Shown piece after piece: positions 32,563 through 46,095 of a stretch of 64,000 bases of DNA. Both the position numbers and the translations under genes were made by a program. Positions within the stretch are counted from its first letter, which is position 1; every line of letters starts with the position of its first letter. This stretch comes from Paracentrotus lividus (taxonomy: Eukaryota > Echinodermata > Echinoidea > Camarodonta > Echinidae). The notes under the pieces were generated by a model. The model was not told where the DNA came from and made no database searches. It worked only from the letters and a program-made list of their open reading frames with translations. The stretch is from NCBI GenBank assembly GCA_940671915.1, contig CALNVZ010003434.1, positions 15,863,959-15,927,958 on the forward strand. Direction: 5' to 3'.

Positions 32563-33160
32563 ATATTAACAACTGAATTTTTCCCCCTCTTCCTTTGTCT
32601 TTACACATCACTTTTCCTTCACTTCTATTTCTCCTCTCTTGCCTAACTCACTTTCCCTTCTCTCCCTTTTTTTTTTAAATTCTTTTCTTTCTTCTCTTTC
32701 TTTCCATTATTTTCTTCTTCGTACTCTTTCTTTTTGCCTTTCTTTCCCTCTCCTTTCCTTCTTTTTTTCTCTCTCTATTTCCTTTCCTTTTCTCTCCCCT
32801 CTCCTTTCCCTTCTTATTTCACTCTCAACTTTCTTTTCTCTTCCTCACCATTGTCCTCAGCCCCTTTCTCTCTCTAATACCCCTCCCTTTTTCTCTCCTT
32901 AGTTCTTCTTTTTTTCTCTCTCTCTCTCTCTCAAGTTCCCCTTCTCTTCCTTCCCTCTTTCCTTTCTCTCCTTTCTCTAATTCTCTCTTTCATTCCTCCT
33001 TTTCTCTCTCTTCCCCTTTCTCAATCTTCCTTGCTTTTCTTTCTTTTCTCTCTCTCTTATCCCTTCCTTTATTACCCCTCTTCTTTCTTTCTCTTTCTCC
33101 CCTTTTCCATTCATTTTCTCCCTCCCCCCTCCTCTCTCTTTTGGGAGGGGGGGGGGGTAA
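32563..33160. repeat. Polypyrimidine tract (~600 bp)
   Basis: The plus strand is nearly pure C/T and ends in an oligo-G run at 33142-33157. The low-complexity open frames across it are artefacts. The duplicate is at about 40222-40780. It lies upstream of the candidate zinc-finger gene promoter. Confidence 0.85.
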
Positions 33161-33429
33161 GGCCCCTTAGCCCCCTTGGATCCGCACCTGGGTCACTATT
33201 CACAACCAGTCTGATTTTTTTTCCAGGTCCATGATAATGAACGAAATAAATGAAAATAATGATAAATACCCCTTCTGATCTGGATTATTATTACAAAATG
33301 AGCAACAAACAGTAAAAAATCTTAGAATAATAATTATTATGATTAAAATATGTTAATTTATTTGTGAAAACATTATTTGCATATATGAGATAATTAAAAC
33401 AAAAATTAACAAAAGTAATATTAAAAAAA

Positions 33430-33617
33430 TGTGGAAGGAGGGGTCTGCACGAGAGAAGGGGAGAGAAAGAGTGGAGAATGAGAGCGAGTAAAGAAGAGAT
33501 TAGAAAAAAACAAAAGCAAAAAACAAAACAAAGAGAAACAAACTTTAAAAAGGGGGGGATGGAAGAGACAAAGAGTGTGAAATCACATGAAAAACAATCG
33601 GCCAATAGAGAGGAAGA

Positions 33618-33660
<43 letters not shown>

Positions 33661-33675
33661 GCGGGGGGGGGAGAG
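33430..33675. repeat. Purine-rich tract with (GA)n and oligo-G
   Basis: A-rich and GA-rich sequence ends in ~16 GA repeats (33618-33650) and a poly-G block. It is complementary in type to the upstream polypyrimidine tract. The duplicate lies near 41041-41270 with shortened runs. Confidence 0.8.
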
Positions 33676-34929
33676 GTAAAATACTGGGTTTTAGTATACA
33701 AGTGGAGACTGCTATCTCGGTCATCACTATCTCTGGAATCTCATGAAATTTACAAGCACATTACAGTATCAGATTTCTAACCTAAGCGTGGAACATAAAC
33801 AGAAAAAAAAAAAAGTTTGGGGTGCAGGCGAACCTGTGATTGGATGTATACAAGAAATATAAAGCCAATGAGAATGGAGGGGTGGAGTTAGTAATGGAGG
33901 GAGCGGCTTTGTGGTGTTGCAGAGTTTTGCTTGACTCTAAATTCACTGCAAAGCAAGATGAGCCTACTCATTTATTAGAAAAAAAAAAAACTTTGTCAAC
34001 AAAATTACGCGGAGTAGGCTATGAGGGGAATGACTTCATTTTATAAACGAATCTGGAATGTTCTGGTTCCAATTTCTAAACCTGAGTTAAGTGATGTATG
34101 ATATCCAAACTGAGAATGGCAGTTATAGCCTGCTGGAACAATATTCGCTTATCATTATACTCTTAAATTATTACACGTTAGGTTTTATCATTTTGTTTTG
34201 CAAATATCAAATTTGCTGTGATGCAGTACGTGCGTCTAATTATAATTCAAGTTACTCTTACATTTTTGTGTTCCATACTTATAAAAAAGAAATTATAGTA
34301 TCCGCATCATCCCCCCCCCCCCCCCCCCCGTAAACATACGGAATTGAAAATGTGTGATGGCATTTGAAAAGCCTTCGATGCAGTCTTCGCGAGATCACAT
34401 TACATCGTTACCATGACGACTTGTCTACAAATGGGGAAAACCAGGAGTCAGATAAAGGTCATAGCTCATTTGATTTGTTGACCCTAACGGTTATCTCTAG
34501 ATGTGTGCCAATATAAACATACCTTTTCCGTATTTTGTATTTCATTTCATCAGGGTGGCAAGACAGCTGATCATCCGAGCACATCATGAGACTTGGATTA
34601 CAGTCATTTGAGTGTCTTTCATATAGGCTACTTGCAGAAGAAATAATTTAAAGCTTACCTTGTCATTATTCAGTCTTTTTTTTTTTTCTTTCTTTTTTGT
34701 TGTTGTTGTTGTTTTGTTTTTTTGCTCCTATATAATAGTATCCAGAAGACTTGGCGATTCTTTAATTTAAACTTACCTTTTATGCTATGTATTTTGTTAA
34801 TGATTATGATGATGCTAATGGGTGACAAATGCAATGAGTAATAAAACAACTGAAAATTTGATAGGCCCTACTACGGAGGCAAAACAATTTTTCCCCCAAG
34901 TATATATTTGAAATGTTAACAATTTTGCT

Positions 34930-35187
34930 TCCGTGTATAGCGGCTATCGATCAAAGGCAGATCTGAAGCCCGCATATATGCGGCTGAAGAATATAGAATC
35001 ATCACACCCGTCGACCGTTTATTTCACTCATGATTGCTTAAACATATAAAACTTATTTCAAATCATCTGACATTGATCTATTTAAATGTCTTTGTTTCCC
35101 CTTTAAATGAAAATAATTTCTTGCAAACATGGTTGACAACCACGAATCATTGGCTTTGTAAAAAGTTCTCAGTATATACAACGGGGT
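34930..35187. repeat. Diverged relative of the 51421-51664 TTAA element
   Basis: It shares 'gcatatatgc', 'gtttatttcac', 'gacattgat', 'aatgaaaataatttcttg', 'gttgacaacca' and a terminal 'tacaacggg' in the same order as the element at 51421-51664. The TTAA boundary is no longer clear. It is duplicated again near 42495-42750. Confidence 0.65.
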
Positions 35188-36379
35188 ATGAAATGCTGGG
35201 ACTATGGGAGGGAGGGGGTAGGGACTTTGGATAATCATGTTAAGTTATGATTACAAGCCTGTAAATACATGCACAAATAATTCTTATTATATTTCATGTA
35301 CATATAAGACTCCTTGACTGTAGGCCCTACATGCTCAAATAAAAAATAAAAAAAAAACTTATACAGCCCTTTGAAACTCCTGGACCCCCACTGGCAGTGA
35401 AAATAGAACGAAAATATGTTCAGTTGTCCTCATTTTTTTCTTCATTATATTGTTAATTAAGGTTTATTTCTTCTTGAACATGTGTATAATTGCCTTATAT
35501 ATTTGATTCAATGAAAGACTTTCCTAATTATGGAATCTGCAACAAAAAAAAAACAAAAAAACAAAACAAAAAAACAAAAACAAACACAACAAACAAACAA
35601 CCAAAACAAACAACAATCAAATAAACAAAATATTCTAGATTTCTTAAGAACAAAAAAATAGCGAGTGACTCTCTAATTTGCATCTGGTGTTTGTAAAAAA
35701 AAAAGAAGAAAAAAGGTGGAACTTGAAAAGCCATAACTTCATTAATTTTCAATTAAAAATACACTTGAAGGGGCAGAAAGGAACAATAGGCCTACTAAAT
35801 AAGAAAAATTGGGCGCTTAATATGGTTTGGGTTCGTTCTTGTTTTGTTTTTGTTTTTTTTGTCAGTGGGGAAATATAAAAAGGTGGTTCGTAGTGACTTT
35901 GGCTTAGAATCTAGGATGAAAAACGTTAACTTTTTGAAGAGGTATATGTGTTTATCTTTAAGAGCAGATGAAATAAATAATCTATGTTGATTGTGAATAA
36001 ATTATGAAAAACGTAATTAATTCCGACCAATCAAGCATATTTCAACCCCCCCCCTCTCTCTCTCCCTCTTCATCACGTTTTTCGAATTACAAAAAAAAAA
36101 AAAAAAAAAAAAAAAAGAACAGAATTAGATAACAAGTTTCTTTTATTCTTATTTATTCTTATTCAAAACGTTTATTGAGTTCATGCATAAATATTCAAAG
36201 AATTAAAGTCTAGAATCAGTAAAAAAGACATAAAAACAAAGAACTTGGTAATTAATATACGCTAATTGAACAGCATATAGATACACGCACAAGTATTGAA
36301 ATTATACAAAATTACGCAGGTATATACGTATTCAAACCCGCCGTGCACAAACGCGCATTCCACAATGCACTAAAGAGGT

Positions 36380-36404
36380 NNNNNNNNNNNNNNNNNNNNN
36401 NNNN
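36380..36404. other. Assembly gap, 25 N
   Basis: Exactly 25 unknown bases separate the two copies of the duplicated segment. A fixed 25-N gap with the same sequence on both sides is what gap-filling software leaves when reads extend from both sides but the join is not made (inference). Confidence 0.95.
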
Positions 36405-37128
36405 ATAAGAAATCTATACTAGCATCTTCCAAGTGTTTTTAGTATCTTGGCAGCCACTATTAGGTGCACCTACATGTATTTAAATCCTTCTGGGACCCAA
36501 TTACACCTGGGTAATTGAAGCATGCAATAAAATGCCTCGTCATAAGACATAAGTGATGTGCCAGGGATCGAACCACCAAATTTTGGATCCAAGTCAATAA
36601 AGACTTCATATATAAAAAGCAAGATTTTGATGTTTGAGACAAACAGAGCATGTTTTTAACAATGCAGGTTGATGTACATGTACTTCACAGGAAACACATT
36701 ACAGAACGAGGGATTAATAACAACAGCAATAATGGTAGCCTCTTGTAAATCCCAAGGCTGTCATGAATGTGATTTATTTCATGTCTAAGAGAGAGGGAAA
36801 AAGGCAAATCTACCATTTCCCTCTAAAAGTTTTAAACAGACAGATAAATTTTGAGCTTGTTTTGATTGAATTGAAAAAGCCAAAGGTATGAAGAGTGATG
36901 ATGAAGCATTTGTAAAGCACATTATCTCCAAACATTCAAATATGTAAATTATCACTAAATTGCCGGAAAAAATATGTTTTGAGATTCAGATTTGAAGGTG
37001 TCGACGTTGTCAAATTTCGAAGTTGGATAGGTAGAGAGTACCAAAGATGTGGAGAAACTGCAGAAGAGCTCTATCCTTATAAGTTTTTAGATGGGACAAC
37101 ATAATAAATAAGGTGAAAATAAACCTAC

Positions 37129-37310
37129 CTTCTTGGTAGAGGATCATACTCTGAGCTGCAGCCACCAAGATTAATCAAGCTTGATGCGATGACCATCACC
37201 TGGTCTAGTCCTCTTCTAGCACGCTCTACAAGCTCCTGATGACTGGCATGTGCAGAGGCTGCTGCGGCTGCACCAAAGAACCTCGCTGAGCTCCTTGCTC
37301 TCCGCTGTAC
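37129..37310 (-). pseudogene. Frame-broken copy of zinc-finger gene exon 2
   Basis: It corresponds to 29488-29300 with several single-base losses (182 versus 189 nt), so the frame is lost. The splice donor and acceptor are kept. It is most likely an assembly artefact and not a genomic pseudogene. Confidence 0.75.
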
Positions 37311-38113
37311 CTGTCAAACAGTGAAACAAAAAGGTAAGTGAAATTATTTTCTGGTCATGAGATTGAAATTGGAAGACACCGTAAAAGTGCTTTGGAAAAG
37401 GGTATAACAGATGACCAAGCATTACGTATGCCTGTAGGTTTTTAAATGCTGAAATGTCAAGAAAGGAACTCAATTCTGTATGAGTCGCATCATGCAGAAC
37501 AAACAGATGCATGTATGGGACTACACAAATGTTTGGCCCTAACATTTCAATGTTTAGAATTTGGGTCATAATATGACTATTTGGGCAATTGAAGCATCTT
37601 TTGTACTGATGTGTTGGCTAAAATAGAGCATTGCCTCATAACGAGAGTTTGGTTCGATCCCTGCGCGTTCACACCAAAAGACGTTAAAAATTGGAGTTGC
37701 TGCTATCTGTTTGACGTTCAACAAAAAGGAGTAGAGCGACGTCCATCTGGCACTGCTCATGGCTGATGACCCACGATCATTGGCAAAACAAATTCTATTT
37801 CATCTTTGTTTCGGACATAAAATTTGGAGATTGTAGCGTTACAGTGACTTATTACTATGATATGCTTCCTAAAACTGAATAGGAAGCTCACAATAATTTT
37901 ATCATCTCATCTCTCTCTCTCCTCCACTAGATTCTCTTTAAAACAAGAAAACAAATTTCTTTCAATGTGATGATCAACTGGTATGAAAATTATGGGTGAC
38001 AATTATTAACCAACTAGTGAGCTTTGCATTTCATTTGTATGATGAAGAGAGCATGACAATACATTGTACTCCAGACGGCTGTACTTCAACTGATGAAGAT
38101 GAAACATACTTAC

Positions 38114-38206
38114 CCCCAATCAAACCAATAAGATCTTGGATAGTCTCATCTGATCTTGTAGAAGAATTAGAACCCGTTTGCTCCATGTTGCTTCATCATA
38201 CCGTAT
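38114..38206 (-). pseudogene. Copy of zinc-finger gene exon 1
   Basis: It corresponds to 30446-30350. Three single-base losses happen to restore frame, giving MEQTGSNSSTRSDETIQDL in place of [20 protein letters not shown]. The splice sites are intact. It is an artefact copy by the same reasoning as its neighbour. Confidence 0.7.
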
Positions 38207-41200
38207 CTGAAATCAATACAGGAGAAAAAATCAGCTGGCATTGTCATTATAAAAGCAAAATTATTGTTGTGGCAATGGATTAAATCATGGAAGATATTGT
38301 ATCAAAGTGATTGGAAAAGTTGATCACAATCACCTGAGAATTTGGTGTGTGCTATGAGTTTTGGAATCAACAAATATAAAAATAGGTAGAGAGTAACATG
38401 CAATGCACAAATATACATGTAAAATACACACAAATGTACGACCCAAAAATTTAACATTTCAACTTTTTTGTCAAAGCATTCGAAGAGCCATCTTTTGAAG
38501 AACATTTCTAAATATATTCTACCTAAAAATACCATGAAAAAATTATGATAGCTTACAATAATTTTGCTTTCCCAAATACACTAATATTCTTTTCCAGACT
38601 ATATAAAGTTTTTAAACACAATTTAATCAAAATCATGAAGAGAAGTTGGACATTTTTACAATCATGAGTTTAAAATAAAGAAGAAGGAGGCTGAAATGAA
38701 ATGAATTAAATTAGAACTCAGACACACAAACTTTTTGTTTTCTGTAGCTTCTTTTGATTATCATTATGATGTTTGTTTTAAGTAGAATTCTACAATTACA
38801 GACCACCCTGAGTTTATGTTACCTGTTACACACTCCCTCAAACCTTCCATTCGCTTTGTGTAAGAATTCTGAGGTGAACAAGTACATTACTTTAGGGCGT
38901 ACTGTATAAGGGGGGGGGAAACCAAAAGCTATGCAATTAGTTTCTCACGTCTTATAAGTCACAGAATCTACTATTTTCATATTATTTTTATACATCTGTT
39001 CCTTATATTCTGAGGATTATTTTGGCAAAAAACCATGGTATAAAACTTACAGTAATTACGAAAATCGCGCAAGATTGAATCCCTCCCTTCTTGCCGTCTA
39101 AACGGAGCGGGTCCAAAGTCTACGAACCACTTTGAAGTTTGATTTAAAGCGAAAGCGAACTGAGCAACACTCTCATTGACTGTGTTATAAATAGCTATCA
39201 ATGTATACCTTTTAAAACTATACCAAAACGGTGTGAATTAATCTGACATTCAATTTTATGAAAAACTAAAAATTTTGAAGGTGAAAGAGGGTTTTATACT
39301 TGCAACATAATCATCACTGGGAAATTCATTGAGAAGTGAAAAAGTGTGTTTTCATTCAAATGGGCCTGAATTATCAGACTATACTACAGAATCAGGGCAG
39401 AATCAGTAGCTGAGGACTCAAGGTGGTGTGTTATACAAGGTTGTAGTTCGCACTGGCTTTAACACTTCTAACTATGTTTTCTTCCAAATTTTTGCAATAT
39501 ATTATGAAACTGTTGACATAATTCATAACTCGCTACCGTATAGGTGCCGTGTCGCCACTTAAGCAGGTTTTACACGTATAAACAACAATACTTCACCTAG
39601 CTTCTTTTTTATGCTGTATTGAAGCCGAAATATTTCGCTACCGAATTCTATGTTACAGTTGCGCGGAAGTCCTACGACGATGCACAGCGAGCGATTCAGC
39701 CGTGCGGGACATGGGGTAGTACCCGGCATACCTGGCATCAGTTTCCGGCCCCAACGTGCGCACGTTGGCGCTCTAATGAAATCAACAGAGTATTATGTTT
39801 GCTTTTGAGGGGCGGCGCGGGGGTATGGGGGGATTGATTATCTAAAATATCCATTTGTGGTGCGTATTTATCTTCATGTCATTCTTTCTATTAGTACCAT
39901 TTGTAATTTACTATTCAACGTTAATTAATTTTTTAATGCATTTGTAACTAGAAGAAATTTAAAGTAAAAAAAACACATAATTTAGTGACTTGAAAGGTTT
40001 GCTTTTGCAGATCTCCTACTCTCGTATTCGTCAATTTCATATTTTTGGCTTGTCTTAATTTCCTTCTTATTTCTCTCTTCTTTTCCGAATTGGGGCCGAG
40101 GCTGCTCTTCCTCCTAGTATTTTCCCATTCTAATCTATTCTTTGGTATTTGGTACAAGAGATGCAAGGGCTAATTTCAGGCTACGAGATTCACAATTGTG
40201 TAATAAATATTAACAACTGATTTTTCCCCCTCTTCCTTTGTCTTTACACATCACTTTTCCTTCACTTCTATTTCTCCTCTCTTGCCTAACTCACTTTCCC
40301 TTCTCTCCCTTTTTTTTTTAAATTCTTTTCTTTCTTCTCTTTCTTTCCATTTATTTCTTCTTCGTTACTCTTTCTTTTGCCTTCTTTCCCTCTCCTTTCC
40401 TTCTTTTTTTCTCTCTCTATTCCTTTCCTTTTCCCCTCTCCTTTCCCCTTCTATTTTCACTCTCAACTTTCTTTTCTCTTCCTCACCATCCTCAGTCCCC
40501 TTTCTCTCTCTAATACCCCTCCCTTTTCTCTCCTTAGTCTTTTCTTTTTTTTCTCTCTCTCTCTCTCAAGTTCCCCTTCTCTCCTTTCCCTCTTCCTTCT
40601 CTCCTTTCTCTAATTCTCTCTTTCATTCCTCCCTTTTCTCTCTTCCCCCTTTCTCAATCTTCCTTGCTTTTCTTTCTCTCTCTCTCTTATCCCTTCCTTT
40701 ATTACCCCTTCTTTTCTTCTCTTCTCCCCTTTCCATTCATTTCTCCCTCCCCCTCTCTCTCTCTTTTGAGGAGGGGGGGGTAAGCCCCTTAGCCCCCTTG
40801 GATCCGCACCTGGGTCACTATTCACAACCAGTCTGATTTTTTTTCCAGGTCCATGATAATGAACGAAATAAATGAAATAATAATAACCCCTTCTGATCTG
40901 GATTATTATTACAACTGAGCAACAACCAGTAAAAAATCTTAGAATAATAATTTATATGATTAAAATATTTAATTATTTGTAAAACATTATTTGCATATGA
41001 GATAATTAAAACAAAAATTAACAAAAGGTAATATTAAAAAAATGTGGAAGGAGTCCGACACGAGAGAAGGAGAGAAAAAGTGGAGAATGAGAGCGAGTAA
41101 AGAAGAGATATGAAAAAAACAAAAGCAAAAAACAAAACAAAGAGAAACAAACTTAAAAAGGGGGGAATGGAAGAAGACAAAGAGTTGAAATCACATGAAA

Positions 41201-41222
41201 AACAATCGGCCAATAGAGAGGA

Positions 41223-41264
<42 letters not shown>

Positions 41265-43620
41265 CGGGAGAGGTAAAATACTGGGTTTTAGTATACAAGT
41301 GGAGACTGCTATCTCGTCATCACTATCTCTTAATCTCATGAAATTTACAAGCACATTACAGTATCAGATTTCTAACCTAAGCGTGGCATAAACAGAAAAA
41401 AAAAAAAGTTTTGGTGCAGGCGAACCTGTGATTGGATGTATACAAGAAATATAAAGCCAAAAGAAGAGGGGTGGATATAAGGAGGGACGGCTTTGGTGTT
41501 GCAGAGTTTTGCTTGACTCTAAATTCACTGCAAAAGCAAGATGAGCCTACTCATATTATTAGAAAAAAAAAAAACTTTGTCAACAAAATTACGCGGAGTA
41601 GGCTATTGGAGGAATGACTTCATTTTATAAACGAATCTGGAATGTTCTGGTTCCAATTTCAAAGCCTGAGTTAAGTGAGTATGATATCCAAACTGAGAAT
41701 GGCAGTTTAGCCTGCTGGAACAATATTCGCTTATCATTATACTTAAATTTACACGTTATGGTTATCATTTTTTTGCAAATATCAAATTTGCTGTGATGCA
41801 TACGTGCGTCTAATATATTCAAGTTACTTCTACATTTTGTGTTCCATACTTATAGAAAAAGAAATTATATATCCGCATCCCCCCCCCCCCCCCCCACCCC
41901 CCCCCCCGTAAACATACGGGAATTGAAAATGTGTGACGGCATTTGAAAAGCCTTCGATGCAGTCTTCGCGAGATCACATTACATCGTTACCATGACGACT
42001 TGCTACAAATGGGGGAAAACCAGGAGTCAGATAAAGGTCATAGCTCATTGGAGTTTGTTACCCTAACGGTTATCTCTAGATGTGTGCCCAATATAAACAT
42101 ACCTTTCCGTATTTTGTATTTCATTCATCAGGTGGCAAGACAGCTGATCATCCGAGCACATCATGAGTACTTGGATTACAGTCATTTGAGTGTCTTCATA
42201 TAGGCTACTTGCAGAAGAAATAATTTAAAGCTTACCTTGTCATTATTCAGTCTTTTTTTTTTTTCTTTCTTTTTTGTTTGTGTTTTGTTTTTTGCTCTCA
42301 TATAATAGATCCAGAAGACTTGGCGTATCTTTAATTTAAACTTACCTTTTATGCTATTATTTTGTTAATGATTATGATGATGCTAATGGGTGACAAATGC
42401 AATGAGTAATAAAACAACTGAAAATTTGATAGGCCTACACGGAGGCAAAACAATTTTCCCCCAAGTATAATATTGAAATGTTTAACAATTTGCTTCCGTG
42501 TATAGCGGCTATCGATCAAAGGAGATCTGAAGCCGCTATATGCGGCTGAAGAAATATAGATCATCACACCCGTCGACCGTTTATTTCACTCATGATTGCT
42601 TAAACATATAAAACCTTATTTCAAATCATCTGACATTGATCTATTTAAATTGTCTTTGTTTCCCCTTTAAATGAAAATAATTTCTTGCAAACATGGTTGA
42701 CAACCACGAATCATTGGCTTTGAAAAAGTTCTCAGTATATACAACGGGGTATGAAATGCTGGGACTATGGGAGGGAGGGTAGGACTTTGGATAATCATGT
42801 TAAGTTATGATTACAAGCCTGTAAATACATGACAAATAATTTCTATATATTCATTTACATATAAGACTCCTTGACTGTACCCTACATGCTCAAATAAAAA
42901 AAAAAAAAACTTATACAGCCCTTGAAACTCCTGGACCCGCCACTGCATGAAAATAGAACGAAAATATGTTCAGTTGTCCTCATTTCTTCATTATATTGTT
43001 AATTAAGGTTATTTCTTCTTGAACATGTGTATAATTGCCTTATATATTTATTCAATGAAGAGCTTCCTAATTATGGAATCGCAACAAAAAAAAAAACAAA
43101 AAAACAAAACAAAAACAAACAAAAACAAACAAACAAACAACCAAACAAACAACAATCAAATAAACAAAATATTCAGATTTCTTAAGAACAAAAAAATAGC
43201 GAGTGACTCTCTAATCATCTGGTTTTGTAAAAAAAAAAAAAAGAAAAAAGGTGGAACTTGAAAATGCCATAACTTTCATATAATTTTGCAATTAAAAGAT
43301 ACACTTGCAGAAGGGTAACGAATAGGCCTACTAAATAAAAAAAATTGGGCGCTTAATATGGTTTGGGTTCGTTCTTGTTTTGTTTTTTGTTTTTTTTGTC
43401 AGTGGGGAAAATATAATGAAGGTGGTCGTAGTGACTTTGGCTTAAATCTAGGATGAAAAACTTAACTTTTGAAGAGGTAGTGTTTATCTTAAGAGCAGAT
43501 GGAAATAAAATCTATGTTGATGTGAATAAATTATGAAAACGTAATTTAATTCCGACCAATCAAAGCATAATTTCAACCCCCCCCCCTCTCCTCTCCCTCT
43601 TCATCACGTTTTTCGAAATA

Positions 43621-43654
<34 letters not shown>

Positions 43655-43906
43655 CAATTAGACACAATTTCTATCTTAATTATTATTATTCTTATTTATT
43701 CTTATTCAAAACGTTTATTGAGTTCATTGCATAAATATTCAAAGATTTAAAGTCTAGTGAATCAGTAAAAAAAACATAAAAAACAAAGAACTTGGTAATT
43801 AATTAACGCTAATTGAACAAGCAATATAGATACACGCACAGTATTTAAATTATACAAATTATTCAAACCCGCCGTGCACAAACGCGCATTCACAATGCAC
43901 TAAAGG

Positions 43907-44939
43907 TGGTGGGGGCCGGTAACTGGTGTAGCGCCATCTCGCTAGCTGTTGTTCGATAAATTACAAGATTTTCGAAGCTACGGAGGAAATTTCTAATGAA
44001 GTCAGCTTTGTGGACGGACGTGAGGATTTACCGGTCCGATAGAACTGCATTGATACGATCAAAAGTGAGACTCAAAATTATAATTAGAGTTCAAAAATTT
44101 ATTAAAAAGTTAACTCACCCGTTAACAATTGTGCATTTTCGCGAATCGGTACCCTACACTTCCTATTCTCCGGGATTTTGTGCTAAATTTACGAATTCAT
44201 TTACAAAAAAACTTCGTATGATAGTTCATCTTCATTTCTTTCTCATGTATACGCTGTGGTAACTCGTATAGTTCGCGCATTGGAAAGAAAAGTCACGGTA
44301 AAGACTCGAGTGGCCGACTACTGACCCCCGGTCGGTAACTGGCACCTATACGGTACCTTTTTAACAACTTGCTTCTATTTTTAGCCGTAAAAAAGGAATT
44401 TGCCTTTGAAATGAAACACAATTTTTCTATCACGGCGCCTGTATTATGCGAGTGCATATTTTGGCTCCATTCCCTTTAGCGCGCATTTTGCAGTGAGTAG
44501 ATTTAAGACCCGCGTAGCTTTAAAAACCCCTACCTTAGTACAAAAACAGAAATAAAAATGAAATAAATGACTCTGGCATCTGCTTTTATAAACAAATCAA
44601 ATGCCCTACAGAAAGTATGCTACCAACTCAATAATTGTATTAATTATGAAACAGACAAATTTATCCGTCTGCATCTCATATAGAGTCTATGCCTCTGACA
44701 ATGGAACTAAATTCTAGTCCTCCCCCTCCCCTTTCAAGAAAAAGTTCATCTAAGGTCAGATCTAATGACTAGTTGAAGGAAACCTCGAGTTGAAACAAAA
44801 CAATAAAAATCAGTCATTAATCATCATGTTGATTCGGGAACCGTTGATTCGGGAACCGTTGATTCCTCTGCAGACTGCACCATCTGCAGTTCTCCAGACT
44901 GGAGGAAACCAACCGAAGAAGAAAATTATTATTCTTTAA
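43907..44939. other. Intergenic, little recognised
   Basis: Two similar segments ccggtaactgg occur at 43916 and 44331, the second running into ggcacctatacg. That end is shared with the 31856-32087 element, so this may be part of a larger transposon of that family. A direct repeat ttgattcgggaaccg lies at 44831-44861. The open frame 43996-44262 shows no recognisable motif. Confidence 0.4.
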
Positions 44940-46095
44940 CTTAAAAAGTTACAGAATTGTGATTGAATTGTGACTCAGTCTGTGTGACTGTGTGAGTGCG
45001 ACTTCTTCTTCTTCTTGTTCTTCCTCCAGTGCTGTTGGAGATCAGCAACATAAGTTGCGTAGTCTTGGTGGTTAATTTGCGGAGATGGTTGGTAAGAGGT
45101 TGGTCGGGTTGTGTGGAGCTTATACAAAAAATTTAGGATGAGGGTGTTTAGGGAGTTTTTATTGTCTTGGCGTGAGTTCAATATCTGGAAGTAGGAGCAC
45201 TGATATTGTAAAAGTAGATGGTGTTGAGGATTAAAACTGTCCGCAAGCCAATTTAGGTCTGGATCAGTTACAAGAGGTTGTGCAGGTGATTTCTGAGGTA
45301 TCCTAGTGCAGAGCATACCCCAACAAGGTGGATGGTAATCTTCCTTTGATTCGGAGCACAGCAGGCAGATGTGCTCGTCACCTTTTGTATCTTGAGGAGC
45401 CGATCTTGGGTGAGGTACACTTGGCTGCAAGCTGGCTTCTTACTATCAGGCCTGACGGAGGTGTGGACTAGCGATGCTGGCTGGGTAGAGGGTCTTCAGC
45501 ATTTCTGCTACTCTTTGGGTCCATGCTGACAATGAAGACTTGGTGGCTAGTGCCCGATCAATGCAGCACTCTGATGCTGTGCTCGTTGCATTCTTCACCA
45601 TTCTCTTCCAGGTCGGGTATGGGATTGGAGTGTTGATGAGGCAGAGTAGATCGGGAAGACCAAGTTCTTCTAGTAGACTTTTCCACAACTTTATGGTTGG
45701 TGTATTATGTGAGAGAGAATGTAACAGCATCTGTACTCCATTCGGTCCATGGGTAGGTTCATCAGCTGGCCGATAAGAAGGAGCTTCTCTAGCTTTGATC
45801 TCCATGCTGAGAGGTTTTGTGTTTTGTGAGGAGGTATGTTTGCCTCATCAGCAGTGCTGGTGGGCAGTCCCAGAATCTTTTGAACAAGTGCACCTGAGCT
45901 TTACGATTCTCTTGAGCATGCTCTTTGAGAGATGCATGATGGCTGATCCATATAGCATCCTTGGTACACAATATGTCTTCCACGTTGTGCGCACAGAGTG
46001 GGGACTAGACCTCCTGTATGGGAACCCGGTCCGATAAGGGCAAAGAATGTTTTATACCCTTTGGATATGATGTCTGCGAGTGACAAAGTCGCACT
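44940..46095 (-). mobile_element. Decayed 3' end of a LINE (non-LTR reverse transcriptase C terminus)
   Basis: Minus-strand fragments in changing frames read in order. They are KGYKTFFALIGPGSHTGGL, then LYGSAIMHLSKSMLKRIV, then LGLPTSTADEA-like, MEIKAREAPSYRPADEPTHG, and a late Cys/His segment (ICLLCSESKEDYH). This order (thumb, LYG-x-E/A-like motif, then terminal C-x2-C-H) is typical of the C-terminal part of non-LTR retrotransposon ORF2. The catalytic palm is absent and frame breaks are several, so it is a dead, 5'-truncated copy. Confidence 0.65.

Larger units (their letters stand above)
28541..36379. repeat. Copy 1 of a duplicated ~7.8-kb segment (higher-quality copy)
   Basis: This segment aligns end to end with 36405-43906. 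It contains zinc-finger gene exons 2 and 1, a tRNA-headed SINE, the 31065-31186 foldback, a polypyrimidine tract, a GA tract, poly-C and poly-A runs. It ends directly at the N gap. It retains the better coding sequence, so it is the copy to trust. Confidence 0.9.
36405..43906. repeat. Copy 2 of the duplicated segment, error-rich
   Basis: It is collinear with 28541-36379 but ~340 bases shorter. The differences are overwhelmingly single-base losses scattered evenly, many in homopolymers. Order is kept: exon 2 copy (37310-37129), SINE (37610-37800), exon 1 copy (38206-38114), foldback, polypyrimidine tract, GA tract, poly-C and poly-A. It runs past the point where copy 1 stops and continues into unique sequence at 43907. 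Confidence 0.9.

Noticed and set aside
32563..33234. Plus-strand Ser/Leu/Phe frames near 32.6-33.2 kb and their copies near 40.3-40.8 kb
   Set aside because: Same low-complexity artefact as the 10.7-kb tract.
36405..43906. True tandem duplication with pseudogenised exons
   Set aside because: Differences are mostly single-base losses spread evenly over coding and non-coding DNA beside a 25-N gap, which points to an assembly artefact.
43996..44262. 88-codon plus-strand frame as a gene
   Set aside because: No recognisable motif, repeat-like flanks and no splice or promoter support.
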